Shown: positions 33,211 to 41,661, counted from the first letter of the stretch. The stretch: DNA of 64,000 nt from Glaesserella sp041817755 (GCF_041817755.1 NZ_JBGYBX010000055.1:1-64000), one strand, 5' to 3'. Translations and numbers: made by a program. Notes: generated by a model from the sequence alone, not told the origin.

Positions 33211-33663
33211 CTACTTCAACTCTTGTTGGAATTGTTCTACGTCTGTAACTAATTGACGAAGTTCCGTTTTAATTTGTTGTGCTAATTCCGCTTCTTTGGC
33301 TTCACGCTCTAAATCCAATTTCATGCGTTCGTTACGTTTTAATTCTTTACGCGCGTCTAAAATCGGCATCGATTCCACCACTTGATACAGCGCCCACATT
33401 GCAGGATATTCACTGAGCTTTTTACCTAACACATCCAGCAACGGTTTTAGACGCAATACGCCCTCCGAAAGATCACACTGATCCGAAAGCATCGCTCGAA
33501 TAATGATCTCGATACTGCCTGCGATATTTCGATAACGTTCATGCTTTGCCTGTAACAAATGTACTTTCTGCTTTTTCAACTTCCAAAACAAAAACACCGC
33601 ATAACCTGCCATCGAAAGCACGATCAATACCGCTAAAATAATCAAAAAAAATCGAATGATCAT
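33211..33663 (-). CDS. DUF2489 domain membrane protein
   Basis: This 150-residue protein has one N-terminal membrane helix (residues 4-27), then a mainly helical cytoplasmic region. The HERYRNIAGSIEIIIRAMLSDQCDLSEGVLRLKPLLDVLG stretch (about residues 41-80) is characteristic of DUF2489, and a charged coiled-coil-like tail follows (residues 100-150). The function is unknown. It usually lies between yihI and hemN, as here, and is likely co-transcribed with them. Confidence 0.85.
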   Translation of the reverse strand: MIIRFFLIILAVLIVLSMAGYAVFLFWKLKKQKVHLLQAKHERYRNIAGSIEIIIRAMLSDQCDLSEGVLRLKPLLDVLGKKLSEYPAMWALYQVVESMPILDARKELKRNERMKLDLEREAKEAELAQQIKTELRQLVTDVEQFQQELK

Positions 33664-33693
33664 CTGCTTATTTTCCGTGACGCCATCATTGAA

Positions 33694-34272
33694 TTAACGG
33701 AATTTATTAATATCCATGGTTTCAAACTGACGAAGTAACGCATCCTCATCTTCGTCGTCTTCATAATCAATCCCCAATTCCGTCATCAATTCATGAATGC
33801 GATCCAAGCATTCATCCACAAATTGCTGATCTTTCGCCGACAAGGTTTTACCGGCTTCCAACTCATCTAAAAACTGATTGAGGCATTCATTGTTTTCCAA
33901 TTGTTCCAATTCGTCTTCCGCCGATAAACGTTTCGGTTCCACCGGCACCGGCTTAATGATTTTACCTTTTTCCGGTTGGTTGACGAATTCCACCATTAAT
34001 GGCACTTTTTTGCGGCTGCCGATACGCGGATCTTTAATTTCTTTGCTTTCCGCTTTCTTACTTACTATCCCTTCGGTGGTACGTGAACCTGACGGCAAAC
34101 CTTTATGTTTACGCTTTTTCTTTTCTTCACGGGCGGCAGCGTCCAATTCATAACGGGACGGTTTACGGTTTTTTGACGGTTTCGGGGTTTTCTCCTGTTC
34201 GTAAGGTTTTTTCTCTACCTTACGCGCAGGCATAATATCGGTAATTCTACGCGTTTTCTTTTGGCGACTCAT
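33694..34272 (-). CDS. yihI: Der GTPase-activating protein YihI
   Basis: YihI stimulates the GTPase Der, which acts in 50S ribosome assembly. The 192 residues have a very basic, low-complexity N-terminal half (SRQKKTRRI, several Lys/Arg clusters, GLPSGSRTTEG near residue 59) and an acidic C-terminal half (LEQLENNECLNQFLDELEAGKTLS near residues 124-147, ending with a DEDEDALLRQF region). This charge split and the motif set are typical of YihI. The gene leads the yihI-DUF2489-hemN run. Confidence 0.93.
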   Translation of the reverse strand: MSRQKKTRRITDIMPARKVEKKPYEQEKTPKPSKNRKPSRYELDAAAREEKKKRKHKGLPSGSRTTEGIVSKKAESKEIKDPRIGSRKKVPLMVEFVNQPEKGKIIKPVPVEPKRLSAEDELEQLENNECLNQFLDELEAGKTLSAKDQQFVDECLDRIHELMTELGIDYEDDEDEDALLRQFETMDINKFR

Positions 34273-34390
34273 AAATAATCTGCTTCAATCTAAATTAAAA
34301 TAAGTCGGGATTGTATCACATCTGTCGGGAATGAAAAATTGGGTTTATGGAATAATGCAAGCGGTGAGATCTTTCAATAAATTTGCAAAC

Positions 34391-34426
34391 AAAAAGAAAA
34401 AACGGCGTATCGGCGACACGCCGTTT
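34391..34426 (-). terminator. Rho-independent terminator of ridA-pgeF
   Basis: On the minus strand AAACGGCGT pairs with ACGCCGTTT (34426-34418 with 34408-34400) and is followed by a T-rich tract. It starts 2 bases after the pgeF stop codon. Confidence 0.88.
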
Positions 34427-34428
34427 GG

Positions 34429-35166
34429 CTATTCACTACGCCAAATCAACGTAGCCATTCTGCCCGTCCGTTTGTCCCGACGATAGGAAAAGAAATGTTC
34501 GCGATCGGTAAACGTACAATAATCACCGCCTGAAATATCAGTTACACCTAATGCATTCAAACGTTGACAGGCAATTTGGTAAAGATTACCGAGAAACTTA
34601 CCGCTTGCAGACGGGTCGACGATGAACGCTTGTGAAGCCGACGGATCAACCGCACAAAACTGATCAACGACTTCCCGTCCGACTTGAAATGCGGTCGGAC
34701 CGATAGCCGGCCCCAGCCACACACGAATGTCCGACGGTGCGCATTTAAACTCGGTAACGGTCGCCTCAAGAATACCATCGCACAATCCGCGCCAGCCGGC
34801 ATGCGCCGCCGCCACTTCTTTGCCGTCGCTCGAAGCGAAAATAACGGGCAAACAGTCTGCCGTCATCACCAGGCAAACTTGGTTCGGTTGATCGGTATAT
34901 GCCGCATCCGCTTCCCTCTCATTACCGCTATAAGGCAAACGAATTACATGCGTACTGTGGGTTTGCGTCAGATACAGCGGTGCTTGCGGTAAGTTGGCAT
35001 GCTCGACCAGTAACGCCCGATTGCGTTGAACATGGCTCGGGTCATCATTGACATGATCGCCCAAATTCAGCCCGTCAAAAGGCGGACGGCTTACACCACC
35101 GAGGCGTGTTGTGGTAAACGCCTGCACGAACGGCGGCACGCGCCATGTCGGATAAATATATTTCAT
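34429..35166 (-). CDS. pgeF: Peptidoglycan editing factor PgeF (laccase domain)
   Basis: PgeF (YfiH) is a metalloenzyme of the multicopper polyphenol oxidase/DUF152 family that removes wrongly built muropeptide precursors carrying L-Ser in place of L-Ala. In the 245 residues, metal-binding and active-site landmarks are LTQTHSTHV near residue 62, ADCLPV near residue 102 and AAAHAGWRGL near residue 118. The C-terminus has CTFTDREHFFSYRRDKRTGRMATLIW. It follows ridA by 5 bases and ends at a hairpin. In many genomes it follows rluD; here it does not. Confidence 0.95.
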   Translation of the reverse strand: MKYIYPTWRVPPFVQAFTTTRLGGVSRPPFDGLNLGDHVNDDPSHVQRNRALLVEHANLPQAPLYLTQTHSTHVIRLPYSGNEREADAAYTDQPNQVCLVMTADCLPVIFASSDGKEVAAAHAGWRGLCDGILEATVTEFKCAPSDIRVWLGPAIGPTAFQVGREVVDQFCAVDPSASQAFIVDPSASGKFLGNLYQIACQRLNALGVTDISGGDYCTFTDREHFFSYRRDKRTGRMATLIWRSE

Positions 35167-35171
35167 ACGAA

Positions 35172-35561
35172 TTATTTTCTGACCGCAATCGCTTCAATTT
35201 CCACACCGACATCTTTCGGTAAACGCGCGACCTCCACGCAAGAACGCGCAGGGAATGCCGGATGATGATTTTCACGGAAAAACGCTTCATATTCCGCATT
35301 GACCGTCGCAAAATCGTTCAGATCTTTGACAAATACCGTGGTTTTCACAATGTCCGCCACAGTTAAGCCCGATTGTTCGATAATAGCTTTGACATTTTCC
35401 AAAGATTGACGCGCTTGCGCACGAATCTCCGTCGGAATCTCACCGGTTTGCGGATTGACCGGAATTTGTCCGGAAGTCAACACTAAATTGCCTAAATCCA
35501 CGGCTTGCACATAAGGACCGATTGCTTTCGGTGCTTGTTCGGTATGAATGATTTTCGTCAT
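35172..35561 (-). CDS. ridA: RidA family reactive imine deaminase
   Basis: RidA hydrolyses reactive enamine/imine intermediates released by PLP enzymes such as threonine dehydratase. The 129-residue protein has the family features: APKAIGPYVQAV near residue 10, LVLTSGQIPVNPQTGEIP near residue 25 and the C-terminal FPARSCVEVARLPKDVGVEIEAIAVR with the key arginine. The ATG at 35561 is chosen as it is preceded by GAGGA and matches the family start. The gene shares a divergent spacer with yejK. Confidence 0.95.
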   Translation of the reverse strand: MTKIIHTEQAPKAIGPYVQAVDLGNLVLTSGQIPVNPQTGEIPTEIRAQARQSLENVKAIIEQSGLTVADIVKTTVFVKDLNDFATVNAEYEAFFRENHHPAFPARSCVEVARLPKDVGVEIEAIAVRK

Positions 35562-35662
35562 AAATATTTCCTCAAAAATAACGGTGAACACAATACGGAG
35601 AGTTTGAAAGGTTTTTCACGCTTTGTAAATAGCATATAATGGCAAAATATCAATGAAATCTA

Positions 35663-35671
35663 ACCGCTTGT
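35663..35671 (-). repeat. DNA uptake signal core upstream of yejK
   Basis: Perfect ACCGCTTGT directly upstream of the yejK ribosome site, within the ridA-yejK divergent spacer. A TATAAT (35635-35640) lies upstream and may be the yejK -10 box, but no clear -35 accompanies it. Confidence 0.8.
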
Positions 35672-35682
35672 AAAGAGAGACT

Positions 35683-36684
35683 ATGAGTATCAACGTTACT
35701 GAAATCGTATTACACCAACTTCACCAAGGGGAAGGAGAATCCCCCGAACTCACCACTGTTTTAAGAGAGAATTTATTGGCTGTCAGCCCCGAGGCGGAAC
35801 AGATGATGTTGCAGCTTCACCAAGCCTATCAGAGTAAAGCAAAAGCGTACGGTATCTTTCAAGCCGAATCGGTCTTTGCCCGACAACTCAACCGTTTATT
35901 GGAAAATGAAACAGAGTTTCTCCCGTTCAGCCACAGCTGTGCCAAAATGCTGGCGACCGAGTTGGCAAAATATCCGTTTGCGTCGGGCGGCACCTTCATT
36001 TTATGCCGATACACGTTTTTAGCGACCGAATACCTTTTTATTGCTCTGATTGACAGCCGTACTTCGATATTGGTTGACGAACAATTAGAGGTCAAACGGA
36101 CGCAATATTTAGATATTACTCAATACGATATTGCCTGCCGTATTAATTTAACCGAGCTGAACGTTGATGCCCAATCGAATCGTTACCTTACCTTTATTAA
36201 AGGACGAGTCGGCAGAAAAGTGGCAGACTTTTTTATGGACTTTTTAGGCGCGGAAGAAGGATTAAACCCGCAGGTACAAAACCAAACCTTACTCCAAGCC
36301 GTGAGCGATTACTGCGAACAAGGTGAATTAAACAGTACCCAAACGCAAGCGGTCAAAAAGCAAGTGTTCGATTATTGTAAAGGGCAGATTAACAATGGCG
36401 AAGACATCGCCCTGCAAGAGCTTTCGGCGGCGATGCCGACGCTCAATGAGCAAGATTTTATCGGTTTTACCCAAACGCAAGAATATGGTTTGGAAGAGAG
36501 CATTCCGCCGGTGCGTAATGCGTTGAAAACCTTAACCAAATATGCCGGTTCGGGGAAGGGAGTAACCATCAGCTTTGATGCCGAATTATTAAGCCAACGC
36601 ATTATTTGGGATGAACTAAATGATACTTTGACTATCAAAGGGTTACCCGCCAATTTACGCGATCAACTCGAACGCAATAAATAA
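35683..36684 (+). CDS. yejK: Nucleoid-associated protein YejK (NdpA)
   Basis: The 333-residue protein matches the NdpA/YejK family of nucleoid-associated proteins: the N-terminal INVTEIVLHQLHQ, FMDFLGAEEGLNPQVQNQTLLQAVSDYC near residues 186-213, and the C-terminal SFDAELLSQRIIWDELNDTLTIKGLPANLRDQL. The length is typical. The molecular role on the chromosome is not well defined. It is followed after 64 bases by bamE. Confidence 0.93.
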   Translation: MSINVTEIVLHQLHQGEGESPELTTVLRENLLAVSPEAEQMMLQLHQAYQSKAKAYGIFQAESVFARQLNRLLENETEFLPFSHSCAKMLATELAKYPFASGGTFILCRYTFLATEYLFIALIDSRTSILVDEQLEVKRTQYLDITQYDIACRINLTELNVDAQSNRYLTFIKGRVGRKVADFFMDFLGAEEGLNPQVQNQTLLQAVSDYCEQGELNSTQTQAVKKQVFDYCKGQINNGEDIALQELSAAMPTLNEQDFIGFTQTQEYGLEESIPPVRNALKTLTKYAGSGKGVTISFDAELLSQRIIWDELNDTLTIKGLPANLRDQLERNK

Positions 36685-36748
36685 TGGTATTTTTATTGGG
36701 CTTTCGGTATGATCTGCCGAAACATCAAACATAAAAAGGATAACAACG

Positions 36749-37096
36749 ATGAAAATAAACTCTTTGATTGCCGTGTTACTGCTTGCCGTCGGTGTCAGCG
36801 CGTGTTCCACCGTCAAAAAGGTGGTATACCGTATCGATGTACCGCAAGGTAACTATTTAGAACAGGATAAAATCGATCAAGTGCAAGTCGGCATGACGAA
36901 AGAACAAGTTCAATATTTACTTGGGGCGCCGGTATTAAAAGATGTGTTTAATGAAAACCGTTGGGACTATGTCTTCATCAACCGTAAAGGGCATGAAGAG
37001 CCGATTCAACACACGTTGTTCGTTTACTTTGACCAACGTAATCTCGTAAAAGAAATCAAACTCGACAAACCGCTCTCACCGGCGACAGCCGAATAG
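36749..37096 (+). CDS. bamE: Outer membrane assembly lipoprotein BamE (SmpA)
   Basis: BamE is a small lipoprotein of the BAM complex that stabilises BamD and binds phosphatidylglycerol. The 115-residue precursor has lipobox VSAC with acylated Cys19, then the SmpA/OmlA domain: IDQVQVGMTKEQVQYLLGAPVLKD near residues 46-69 and NRWDYVFINRKG near residue 74. BamA, its partner, is also in this window at 47630-50020. It follows yejK and ends near a terminator shared with tyrA. Confidence 0.95.
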   Translation: MKINSLIAVLLLAVGVSACSTVKKVVYRIDVPQGNYLEQDKIDQVQVGMTKEQVQYLLGAPVLKDVFNENRWDYVFINRKGHEEPIQHTLFVYFDQRNLVKEIKLDKPLSPATAE

Positions 37097-37100
37097 TGTC

Positions 37101-37109
37101 ACAAGCGGT
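37101..37109 (+). repeat. DNA uptake signal core after bamE
   Basis: Perfect ACAAGCGGT followed by CGG, with TTTTGCAAATT about 20 bases downstream. An imperfect inverted copy (ACCGCTTGC) lies near 37150, so the two could form a weaker stem. Confidence 0.8.
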
Positions 37110-37177
37110 CGGATCCCGGCGTAATTTTGCAAATTGTTCGTCGGATCGTACCGCTTGCTTGAGTATCTCGATAAACA

Positions 37178-37204
37178 AAAGGGTATCTGCCGATACCCCT
37201 TTCC
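37178..37204. terminator. Terminator between bamE and tyrA
   Basis: GGGTATC (37181-37187) pairs with GATACCC (37192-37198) around a 4-base loop, with A-rich and T-rich flanks on the two sides. It serves the convergent bamE and aroF-tyrA transcripts. Confidence 0.8.
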
Positions 37205-37206
37205 GT

Positions 37207-38328
37207 TTAGGTTCTCAAATCATTCGCTTGTTGCAACAAATTACGGCTTTCCTTTAAAAATTGTTCGGAGTAATCACCGAACCAGCGGTGAACTTTCTCA
37301 AAGGCATCAATAAAGCCTTGTTTATCATGTTGTGTGAAAAAGGCCAAACTTTGCGCAAAACTTTGTTGAAGCGATTCGATTACCGCTAAATTTTCCGGTT
37401 TGTCCGCAATGATATCCGCATATAATGCGCCGTCTTGTGCAAACAAACGCCCGATCATCGCCAATTCCAAACGGTAAATCGGCGAAGAAAGCGCCAATAA
37501 TTGGGATAATTTCACCGGCTGCTGAGACAAATGTAAGCCGTAAGCAAAGGTGGAAAAGTGGCGCAGCGCTTGAATATACGTCATGGCATGATCGTGTTCA
37601 TGAGCATCAATTGGTTCAATTTTTGCCCCCCAAATTTTCATTTGTTCCAATAACCAGTAATAGCGCTCGGCGAATCTCCCGTGGCAACAAGCAACCACTT
37701 GTTTTGCCATGCTGGCGATATCCGGTCCGAACATCGGATGCAGCCCGACAACGGCACCCTCATGCACCTCTAACATTTTCGCCAACGGCTGAGCCTTGAC
37801 GGAAGTCAGATCGGCCAAAATCATGTTTTCATGAAGATAGGGCTTCAACCGTTCAATCGTCTCCAACGTTTTATCGATCGGTACGCATACAATGACGACA
37901 TCCGCACCATCAATAATCGTCTCCGCATTTTCCCAATCTTGACTGCCTAACACATCAACCGTATAACCCGATTGACTGAAATAGCGGGCAAACAGACCTC
38001 CGAGCTTACCACGACCACCGACCACTACAATTTTACGGATGGCCGGATTTGTGGCTTTGAAACCGTGCTTGTTTTCATTGGCGTAAGATTCCCGCATTAC
38101 CCGACGTAAAACGTCTTCAATCAGATCGGGCGGAATTCCCTGCTTTTCCGCTTCTTGACGACGGGCGTTAATCATGGCGGCTTCACGCTCCGGCGCATAA
38201 ATCGGCAGACCGTGTTCATGCTTGATTTTACCGACTTCCGCCACTAGTGATAAACGCGTTGCCAACAGTCGAATAAGCTGCTGGTCGACCAAATCGATTT
38301 GTTCGCGTATAGGATTTAACGGATTCAT
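37207..38328 (-). CDS. tyrA: Chorismate mutase/prephenate dehydrogenase TyrA
   Basis: TyrA is a bifunctional enzyme of tyrosine synthesis. The 373 residues (the same as E. coli) have an N-terminal AroQ-type chorismate mutase domain (REQIDLVDQQLIRLLATRLSLVAEVG, near residues 8-33) and a C-terminal NAD-linked prephenate dehydrogenase domain with the dinucleotide loop VVGGRGKLGGLFARYF near residue 102 and GLHPMFGPD near residue 195. The start at 38328 overlaps the upstream DAHP synthase stop (ATGA), so translation is coupled; the frame extends upstream but overlaps aroF. This is the classical aroF-tyrA operon arrangement. Confidence 0.96.
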   Translation of the reverse strand: MNPLNPIREQIDLVDQQLIRLLATRLSLVAEVGKIKHEHGLPIYAPEREAAMINARRQEAEKQGIPPDLIEDVLRRVMRESYANENKHGFKATNPAIRKIVVVGGRGKLGGLFARYFSQSGYTVDVLGSQDWENAETIIDGADVVIVCVPIDKTLETIERLKPYLHENMILADLTSVKAQPLAKMLEVHEGAVVGLHPMFGPDIASMAKQVVACCHGRFAERYYWLLEQMKIWGAKIEPIDAHEHDHAMTYIQALRHFSTFAYGLHLSQQPVKLSQLLALSSPIYRLELAMIGRLFAQDGALYADIIADKPENLAVIESLQQSFAQSLAFFTQHDKQGFIDAFEKVHRWFGDYSEQFLKESRNLLQQANDLRT

Positions 38329-39386
38329 ACTCTTAATGTCTCTGCAAAGCGGGTCAATAACGCTTCCGTTGTTTGCCAATCAATACACGCATCGGTAATG
38401 GAAACACCATATTGCATTTGCGCAAACGGCTGTTCGGAAGATTGATTTCCGGCAAATAAATGACTTTCAATCATCAAACCAATGATGGATTGATTACCGT
38501 TGACAAGCTGTTCCAATACATTTTCCGCAACCAGCGGTTGACGACGGTAATCTTTATTCGAATTGCCGTGGCTGCAATCAATCATAATCGCTTGCGGCAA
38601 GCCGGCTTTTGCCAAGGATTGCTCACATTCGGCAACATGTTGTGCATCAAAATTCGGGCTTTTACCGCCACGTAAAATCACATGACCGTCCGGATTACCT
38701 TTAGTGGTTAACACCGTAACCTGCCCCTCTTGGTTGATACCGATGAAATTATGCCCTTGAGCCGAAGCCTGCATTGCGTTGATCGCTACGGCTAAATTGC
38801 CGTCGGTTCCGTTTTTAAATCCGACCGCCATCGATAACCCTGAGGCCATTTCACGGTGGGTTTGTGATTCGGTCGTTCTGGCACCGATCGCCGACCAGCT
38901 GAACATATCGGCTAAATATTGCGGACTGATAGGATCTAATGCTTCCGTTGCCAAAGGTAAGCCTAATTCGGCAAGATCCAAAAGTAATTTACGGGCAATA
39001 CGCAAGCCGTTCACCACATCAAATGAGCCGTCTAAATTCGGGTCGTTAATTAACCCTTTCCACCCGACCGTTGTACGCGGTTTTTCGAAGTAAACCCGCA
39101 TAACAATGTAAAGTTTATCTGACACTCTATCCGCTAACGCTTTTAATTTTTTACCGTATTCAATGGCAGCAATCGGATCATGAATGGAACACGGACCAAC
39201 GACAATGAGTTGACGCGGATCACGTTTATGAATGATATCCGAAATGATTTTACGTGATTCTTCAATCTGTTTGCGTAATTTTTCCGAAAGCGGATATTCC
39301 GCTTTTAGCGCTTTAGGCGTCATTAATACATATTCATCGACGATGTTGACATTATGTATGCTGTCTTGGTTGACCACAGTGTTCAT
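38325..39386 (-). CDS. aroF: 3-deoxy-7-phosphoheptulonate (DAHP) synthase, AroF-like
   Basis: This class I DAHP synthase makes the first committed compound of the shikimate pathway from PEP and erythrose 4-phosphate. The 353 residues show GPCSIHDP near residue 65, RVYFEKPRTTVGWKGLINDP near residue 97, GARTTESQTHREMASGLSM near residue 168 and DCSHGNSNKDY near residue 274. The N-terminal HNVNIVDEYVLMTP and the operon with tyrA fit the tyrosine-sensitive AroF better than AroG or AroH, although Pasteurellaceae annotations often use aroG. Feedback specificity cannot be proved by sequence. A TyrR-like site lies just upstream. Confidence 0.93.
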   Translation of the reverse strand: MNTVVNQDSIHNVNIVDEYVLMTPKALKAEYPLSEKLRKQIEESRKIISDIIHKRDPRQLIVVGPCSIHDPIAAIEYGKKLKALADRVSDKLYIVMRVYFEKPRTTVGWKGLINDPNLDGSFDVVNGLRIARKLLLDLAELGLPLATEALDPISPQYLADMFSWSAIGARTTESQTHREMASGLSMAVGFKNGTDGNLAVAINAMQASAQGHNFIGINQEGQVTVLTTKGNPDGHVILRGGKSPNFDAQHVAECEQSLAKAGLPQAIMIDCSHGNSNKDYRRQPLVAENVLEQLVNGNQSIIGLMIESHLFAGNQSSEQPFAQMQYGVSITDACIDWQTTEALLTRFAETLRV

Positions 39387-39402
39387 TTTTATTTCCTATA
39401 GA

Positions 39403-39420
39403 TGTAAAAAAATCAATACA
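39403..39420. promoter_or_regulatory. TyrR-box-like sequence upstream of aroF-tyrA
   Basis: TGTAAAAAAATCAATACA matches the TyrR consensus TGTAAA-N6-TTTACA at 10 of 12 specified positions, including the invariant G and C 14 bases apart. It lies 17-34 bases before the aroF start, in the 41-base gap after the heptosyltransferase gene. E. coli aroF-tyrA is repressed by TyrR, and H. influenzae has a TyrR, so the role is plausible. The region is A-rich, so chance matches are possible. Confidence 0.5.
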
Positions 39421-39427
39421 GTGTAAT

Positions 39428-40462
39428 TTACTGGTTTATGCCCAAGCTTTCAACTACTTTTTGTTTCACGACATCGACGGTAATCAATTTCATCCAGTCT
39501 TTTCCTTTTGCTTTTGTCGCCCAAGGTAATTCTTGCCATGCCTTGCCGTAACTTTGTTGAACGGCTTCGTCATAAACGGAAACAACATTATCCAAATCTT
39601 GATACGGACCGGTGCGACGGGGATTATGGATCGCGTATAAACCGATCACCGGTGTATGTTGTGTCGTCGCAATATGCGCCGGACCGGAATCGGAGGAAAG
39701 TACCAAATCCGCTTGTCGGATTAAACCGGCAAGCTGTTTTAAATTCGTTTTACCTGCAAGATTCAGGCTATTTGGTGCAAGTTGATGAATTTTAGCGGCA
39801 GTTTCCAATTCATAAGGAGACGGGGAGCCACAGATAATCACATTGATATTATGCTGTAACACAAATCGTGCAATTTCCGCATATGCTTCCGGCGACCAAT
39901 CCTTTTCTTTTTTACTTGAACAAGGGGCTATCACCAAATTTTTTCGCTGCTTATCGATAAACTGCGCCGAATAAGTCAAATCCACATCGCTGATCGGCAA
40001 ATTCCATTGTGGCGTGAGATCTTGCACGCCAATCGCTTTGGCAAACATCATTTGACCGTCCAACACATGCGGACAAGCGGTCTGTTCCACCTTAACATTT
40101 GTAAAAAGCCACTGCCCCTCTCTGGCACGATCTTTATTGAAACCGACTTTGGTTTTCGCCTTAATTCCCAAAGACAAAACGGACGCTCTCAGTGCAGTTT
40201 GCAAATTTAACAACACATCGAACCGCTTGTAACGCAGCTGTTTCCATAACGCCAATATACCTTTCCAACCGGATTTTTTATCATAAGTTATCAGCTGTAC
40301 GTTCGGGATCCCTTGCATAAGCTGAGCTTCCGTTTTGCCGATGATCCAGGTAATTTCAGCTTGCGGATATTGCCGTTGGATTGCCTGAACAACAGCCAAG
40401 GTATGGCACACATCACCAATTGCAGACAGTCGCAAAATACAGATAGATTGAGGTACTTTCAT
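39428..40462 (-). CDS. GT9 LPS heptosyltransferase (OpsX/WaaC-like)
   Basis: The 344-residue protein belongs to glycosyltransferase family 9, which moves heptose from ADP-heptose onto the LOS inner core. The N-terminal ILRLSAIGDVCHTLAVV near residue 8 is the acceptor-side signature, and the donor-binding region shows APCSSKKEKDWSPEAYAEIARF near residue 178 and SSDSGPAHIATTQHTPVIGLY near residue 258. The likely role is adding the first heptose to Kdo, as OpsX does in H. influenzae; heptosyltransferase II or III cannot be excluded. It overlaps no neighbour but lies 9 bases after tusE and before aroF. Two perfect uptake cores lie within it (40073, 40222). Confidence 0.85.
   Translation of the reverse strand: MKVPQSICILRLSAIGDVCHTLAVVQAIQRQYPQAEITWIIGKTEAQLMQGIPNVQLITYDKKSGWKGILALWKQLRYKRFDVLLNLQTALRASVLSLGIKAKTKVGFNKDRAREGQWLFTNVKVEQTACPHVLDGQMMFAKAIGVQDLTPQWNLPISDVDLTYSAQFIDKQRKNLVIAPCSSKKEKDWSPEAYAEIARFVLQHNINVIICGSPSPYELETAAKIHQLAPNSLNLAGKTNLKQLAGLIRQADLVLSSDSGPAHIATTQHTPVIGLYAIHNPRRTGPYQDLDNVVSVYDEAVQQSYGKAWQELPWATKAKGKDWMKLITVDVVKQKVVESLGINQ
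40073..40081 (+). repeat. DNA uptake signal core (within heptosyltransferase gene)
   Basis: Perfect ACAAGCGGT followed by CTG. It pairs loosely with the inverted core at 40222 across 140 bases. Confidence 0.8.
40222..40230 (-). repeat. DNA uptake signal core (within heptosyltransferase gene)
   Basis: Perfect ACCGCTTGT with TTTGCAAATTTAA upstream on the plus strand, which is the extended pattern read on the minus strand. Confidence 0.85.
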
Positions 40463-40471
40463 ACAGATTCC

Positions 40472-40810
40472 TTATAAACATTTTACCGGTTTGGGGAGCC
40501 CTGCAATTTTGGTCGCTTGTTTTGCCGGACCGTCAGGAAATAAACGTTGCAAATAACGGCTGTTGCCTTTTTCTTCACCGAACTTTTGCGCTAACGCTTT
40601 TACCAACATGCGGATAGCCGGTGAGGTTTTGTATTCTTGATAAAAATCTCGGACAAACCAAATAATTTCCCAATGCGCTTCCGTTAACGCTAAATGCTCT
40701 TTTTCAGCAATGACTATTGCAAGTTCTTCAGTCCAATCGTCGATGTTTTTCAAATAGCCGAATTCATCGGTGGGAAATTGTTGATGATTAAGCTCAATAT
40801 AATGAATCAT
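40472..40810 (-). CDS. tusE: Sulfur relay protein TusE (DsrC family)
   Basis: TusE takes persulfide sulfur from TusBCD and passes it to MnmA for 2-thiolation of tRNA wobble uridine. The 112-residue protein has the DsrC fold features NHQQFPTDEFGYLKNIDDWTEE near residue 8, LTEAHWEIIWFVRDFY near residue 41 and the functional penultimate cysteine (KPVKCL, Cys111). The ATG at 40810 is used because the upstream in-frame extension overlaps the yccA terminator. tusE next to yccA is a conserved pairing in enteric bacteria. Confidence 0.95.
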   Translation of the reverse strand: MIHYIELNHQQFPTDEFGYLKNIDDWTEELAIVIAEKEHLALTEAHWEIIWFVRDFYQEYKTSPAIRMLVKALAQKFGEEKGNSRYLQRLFPDGPAKQATKIAGLPKPVKCL

Positions 40811-40827
40811 AGCGGAATAGATAAGTA

Positions 40828-40858
40828 ATAAAAAATGCCACATTATAGTGGCATTTTA
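40828..40858 (-). terminator. Rho-independent terminator of yccA
   Basis: On the minus strand AAAATGCCAC pairs with GTGGCATTTT (40857-40848 with 40841-40832) and is followed by a T run. It ends yccA just before the tusE start, so tusE needs its own promoter or depends on read-through. Confidence 0.88.
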
Positions 40859-40874
40859 TTAAAGAGAGAAAGGA

Positions 40875-41540
40875 TTAGTCGTCGCTACCTAATACACCGA
40901 AAAGCTGTAAGAAGCTGACAAACAAGTTATAAAGTGAAACGTATAAATTCACGGTTGCCAAGATGTAGTTGGTTTCACCACCATGAATAATGCTGCTGGT
41001 CGTTAATAAAATCGCCGCACTGGAGAAAATGACAAATAATGCGCTGATAGCCAAACTTAATGCCGGAATTTGTAAGAAAATATTGGCAATTACACCGACA
41101 AGTAAGACGACGAATAAGGCAATCATCATACCAGATAAGAAGGACATGTCTTTCTTCGTTGTCAACACATAAGCGGAACACGCAAAGAATACCGCTGCAG
41201 TTGCCCCGAACGCTAATGCGACAACATCTCCCAAACCTGCACCGATATAGGCATTTAAAATCGGTCCTAAGCTATAACCTAAGAAACCGGTCAGCGCAAA
41301 CACGCTCGCAATACCGGCTGCGCTGTTTGCCGTCGCACTGGTTAAGAAAAGTAATCCGTAAAAACCGATTAACATTCCCCACCACGGTAAACTTGGTAAA
41401 TTCAACGCCATTGCCGCTATCGCAACAACAGAAGAAAACGCTAAAGTAAGCGCTAATAAAAAGTAAGTGTTACGCAGTACTTTGTGGGTACTGATTAATG
41501 ATTCACCACGACGGACGCCCGTGACTAAACGATCTTGCAT
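40875..41540 (-). CDS. yccA: YccA, Bax inhibitor-1 family membrane protein
   Basis: The 221-residue protein has seven hydrophobic segments and the BI-1 family pattern, with STHKVLRNTYFLLALTLAFS at the start and LTGFLGYSLGPILNAY near residue 83. E. coli YccA is a substrate and modulator of the FtsH protease and can protect SecY from degradation when secretion is jammed. The length and hydrophobicity profile match. It has its own terminator and probably its own promoter in the spacer after the clpB terminator. Confidence 0.95.
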   Translation of the reverse strand: MQDRLVTGVRRGESLISTHKVLRNTYFLLALTLAFSSVVAIAAMALNLPSLPWWGMLIGFYGLLFLTSATANSAAGIASVFALTGFLGYSLGPILNAYIGAGLGDVVALAFGATAAVFFACSAYVLTTKKDMSFLSGMMIALFVVLLVGVIANIFLQIPALSLAISALFVIFSSAAILLTTSSIIHGGETNYILATVNLYVSLYNLFVSFLQLFGVLGSDD

Positions 41541-41619
41541 AGATTCTCCTGTTAAATAAACGTTGTTTTAGTGTAAAAAACGGTGAATAAATTACCATAA
41601 CCGCCTTTAAAGTCAATGG

Positions 41620-41650
41620 ATAAAATCAGGGCGCCTCACTTGCGCCCTTT
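41620..41650 (-). terminator. Rho-independent terminator of clpB
   Basis: On the minus strand AGGGCGC pairs with GCGCCCT (41648-41642 with 41634-41628), followed by GATTTTAT. It begins 14 bases after the clpB stop codon. Confidence 0.85.
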
Positions 41651-41661
41651 CGTATCACAAA

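Noticed and set aside
36702..36722. TTTCGG...CCGAAA hairpin between yejK and bamE
   Set aside because: Six base pairs with no T run; it could be a weak processing site but is not convincing.
40811..40843. Upstream extension of tusE
   Set aside because: The extra residues overlap the yccA terminator and do not match the DsrC family.
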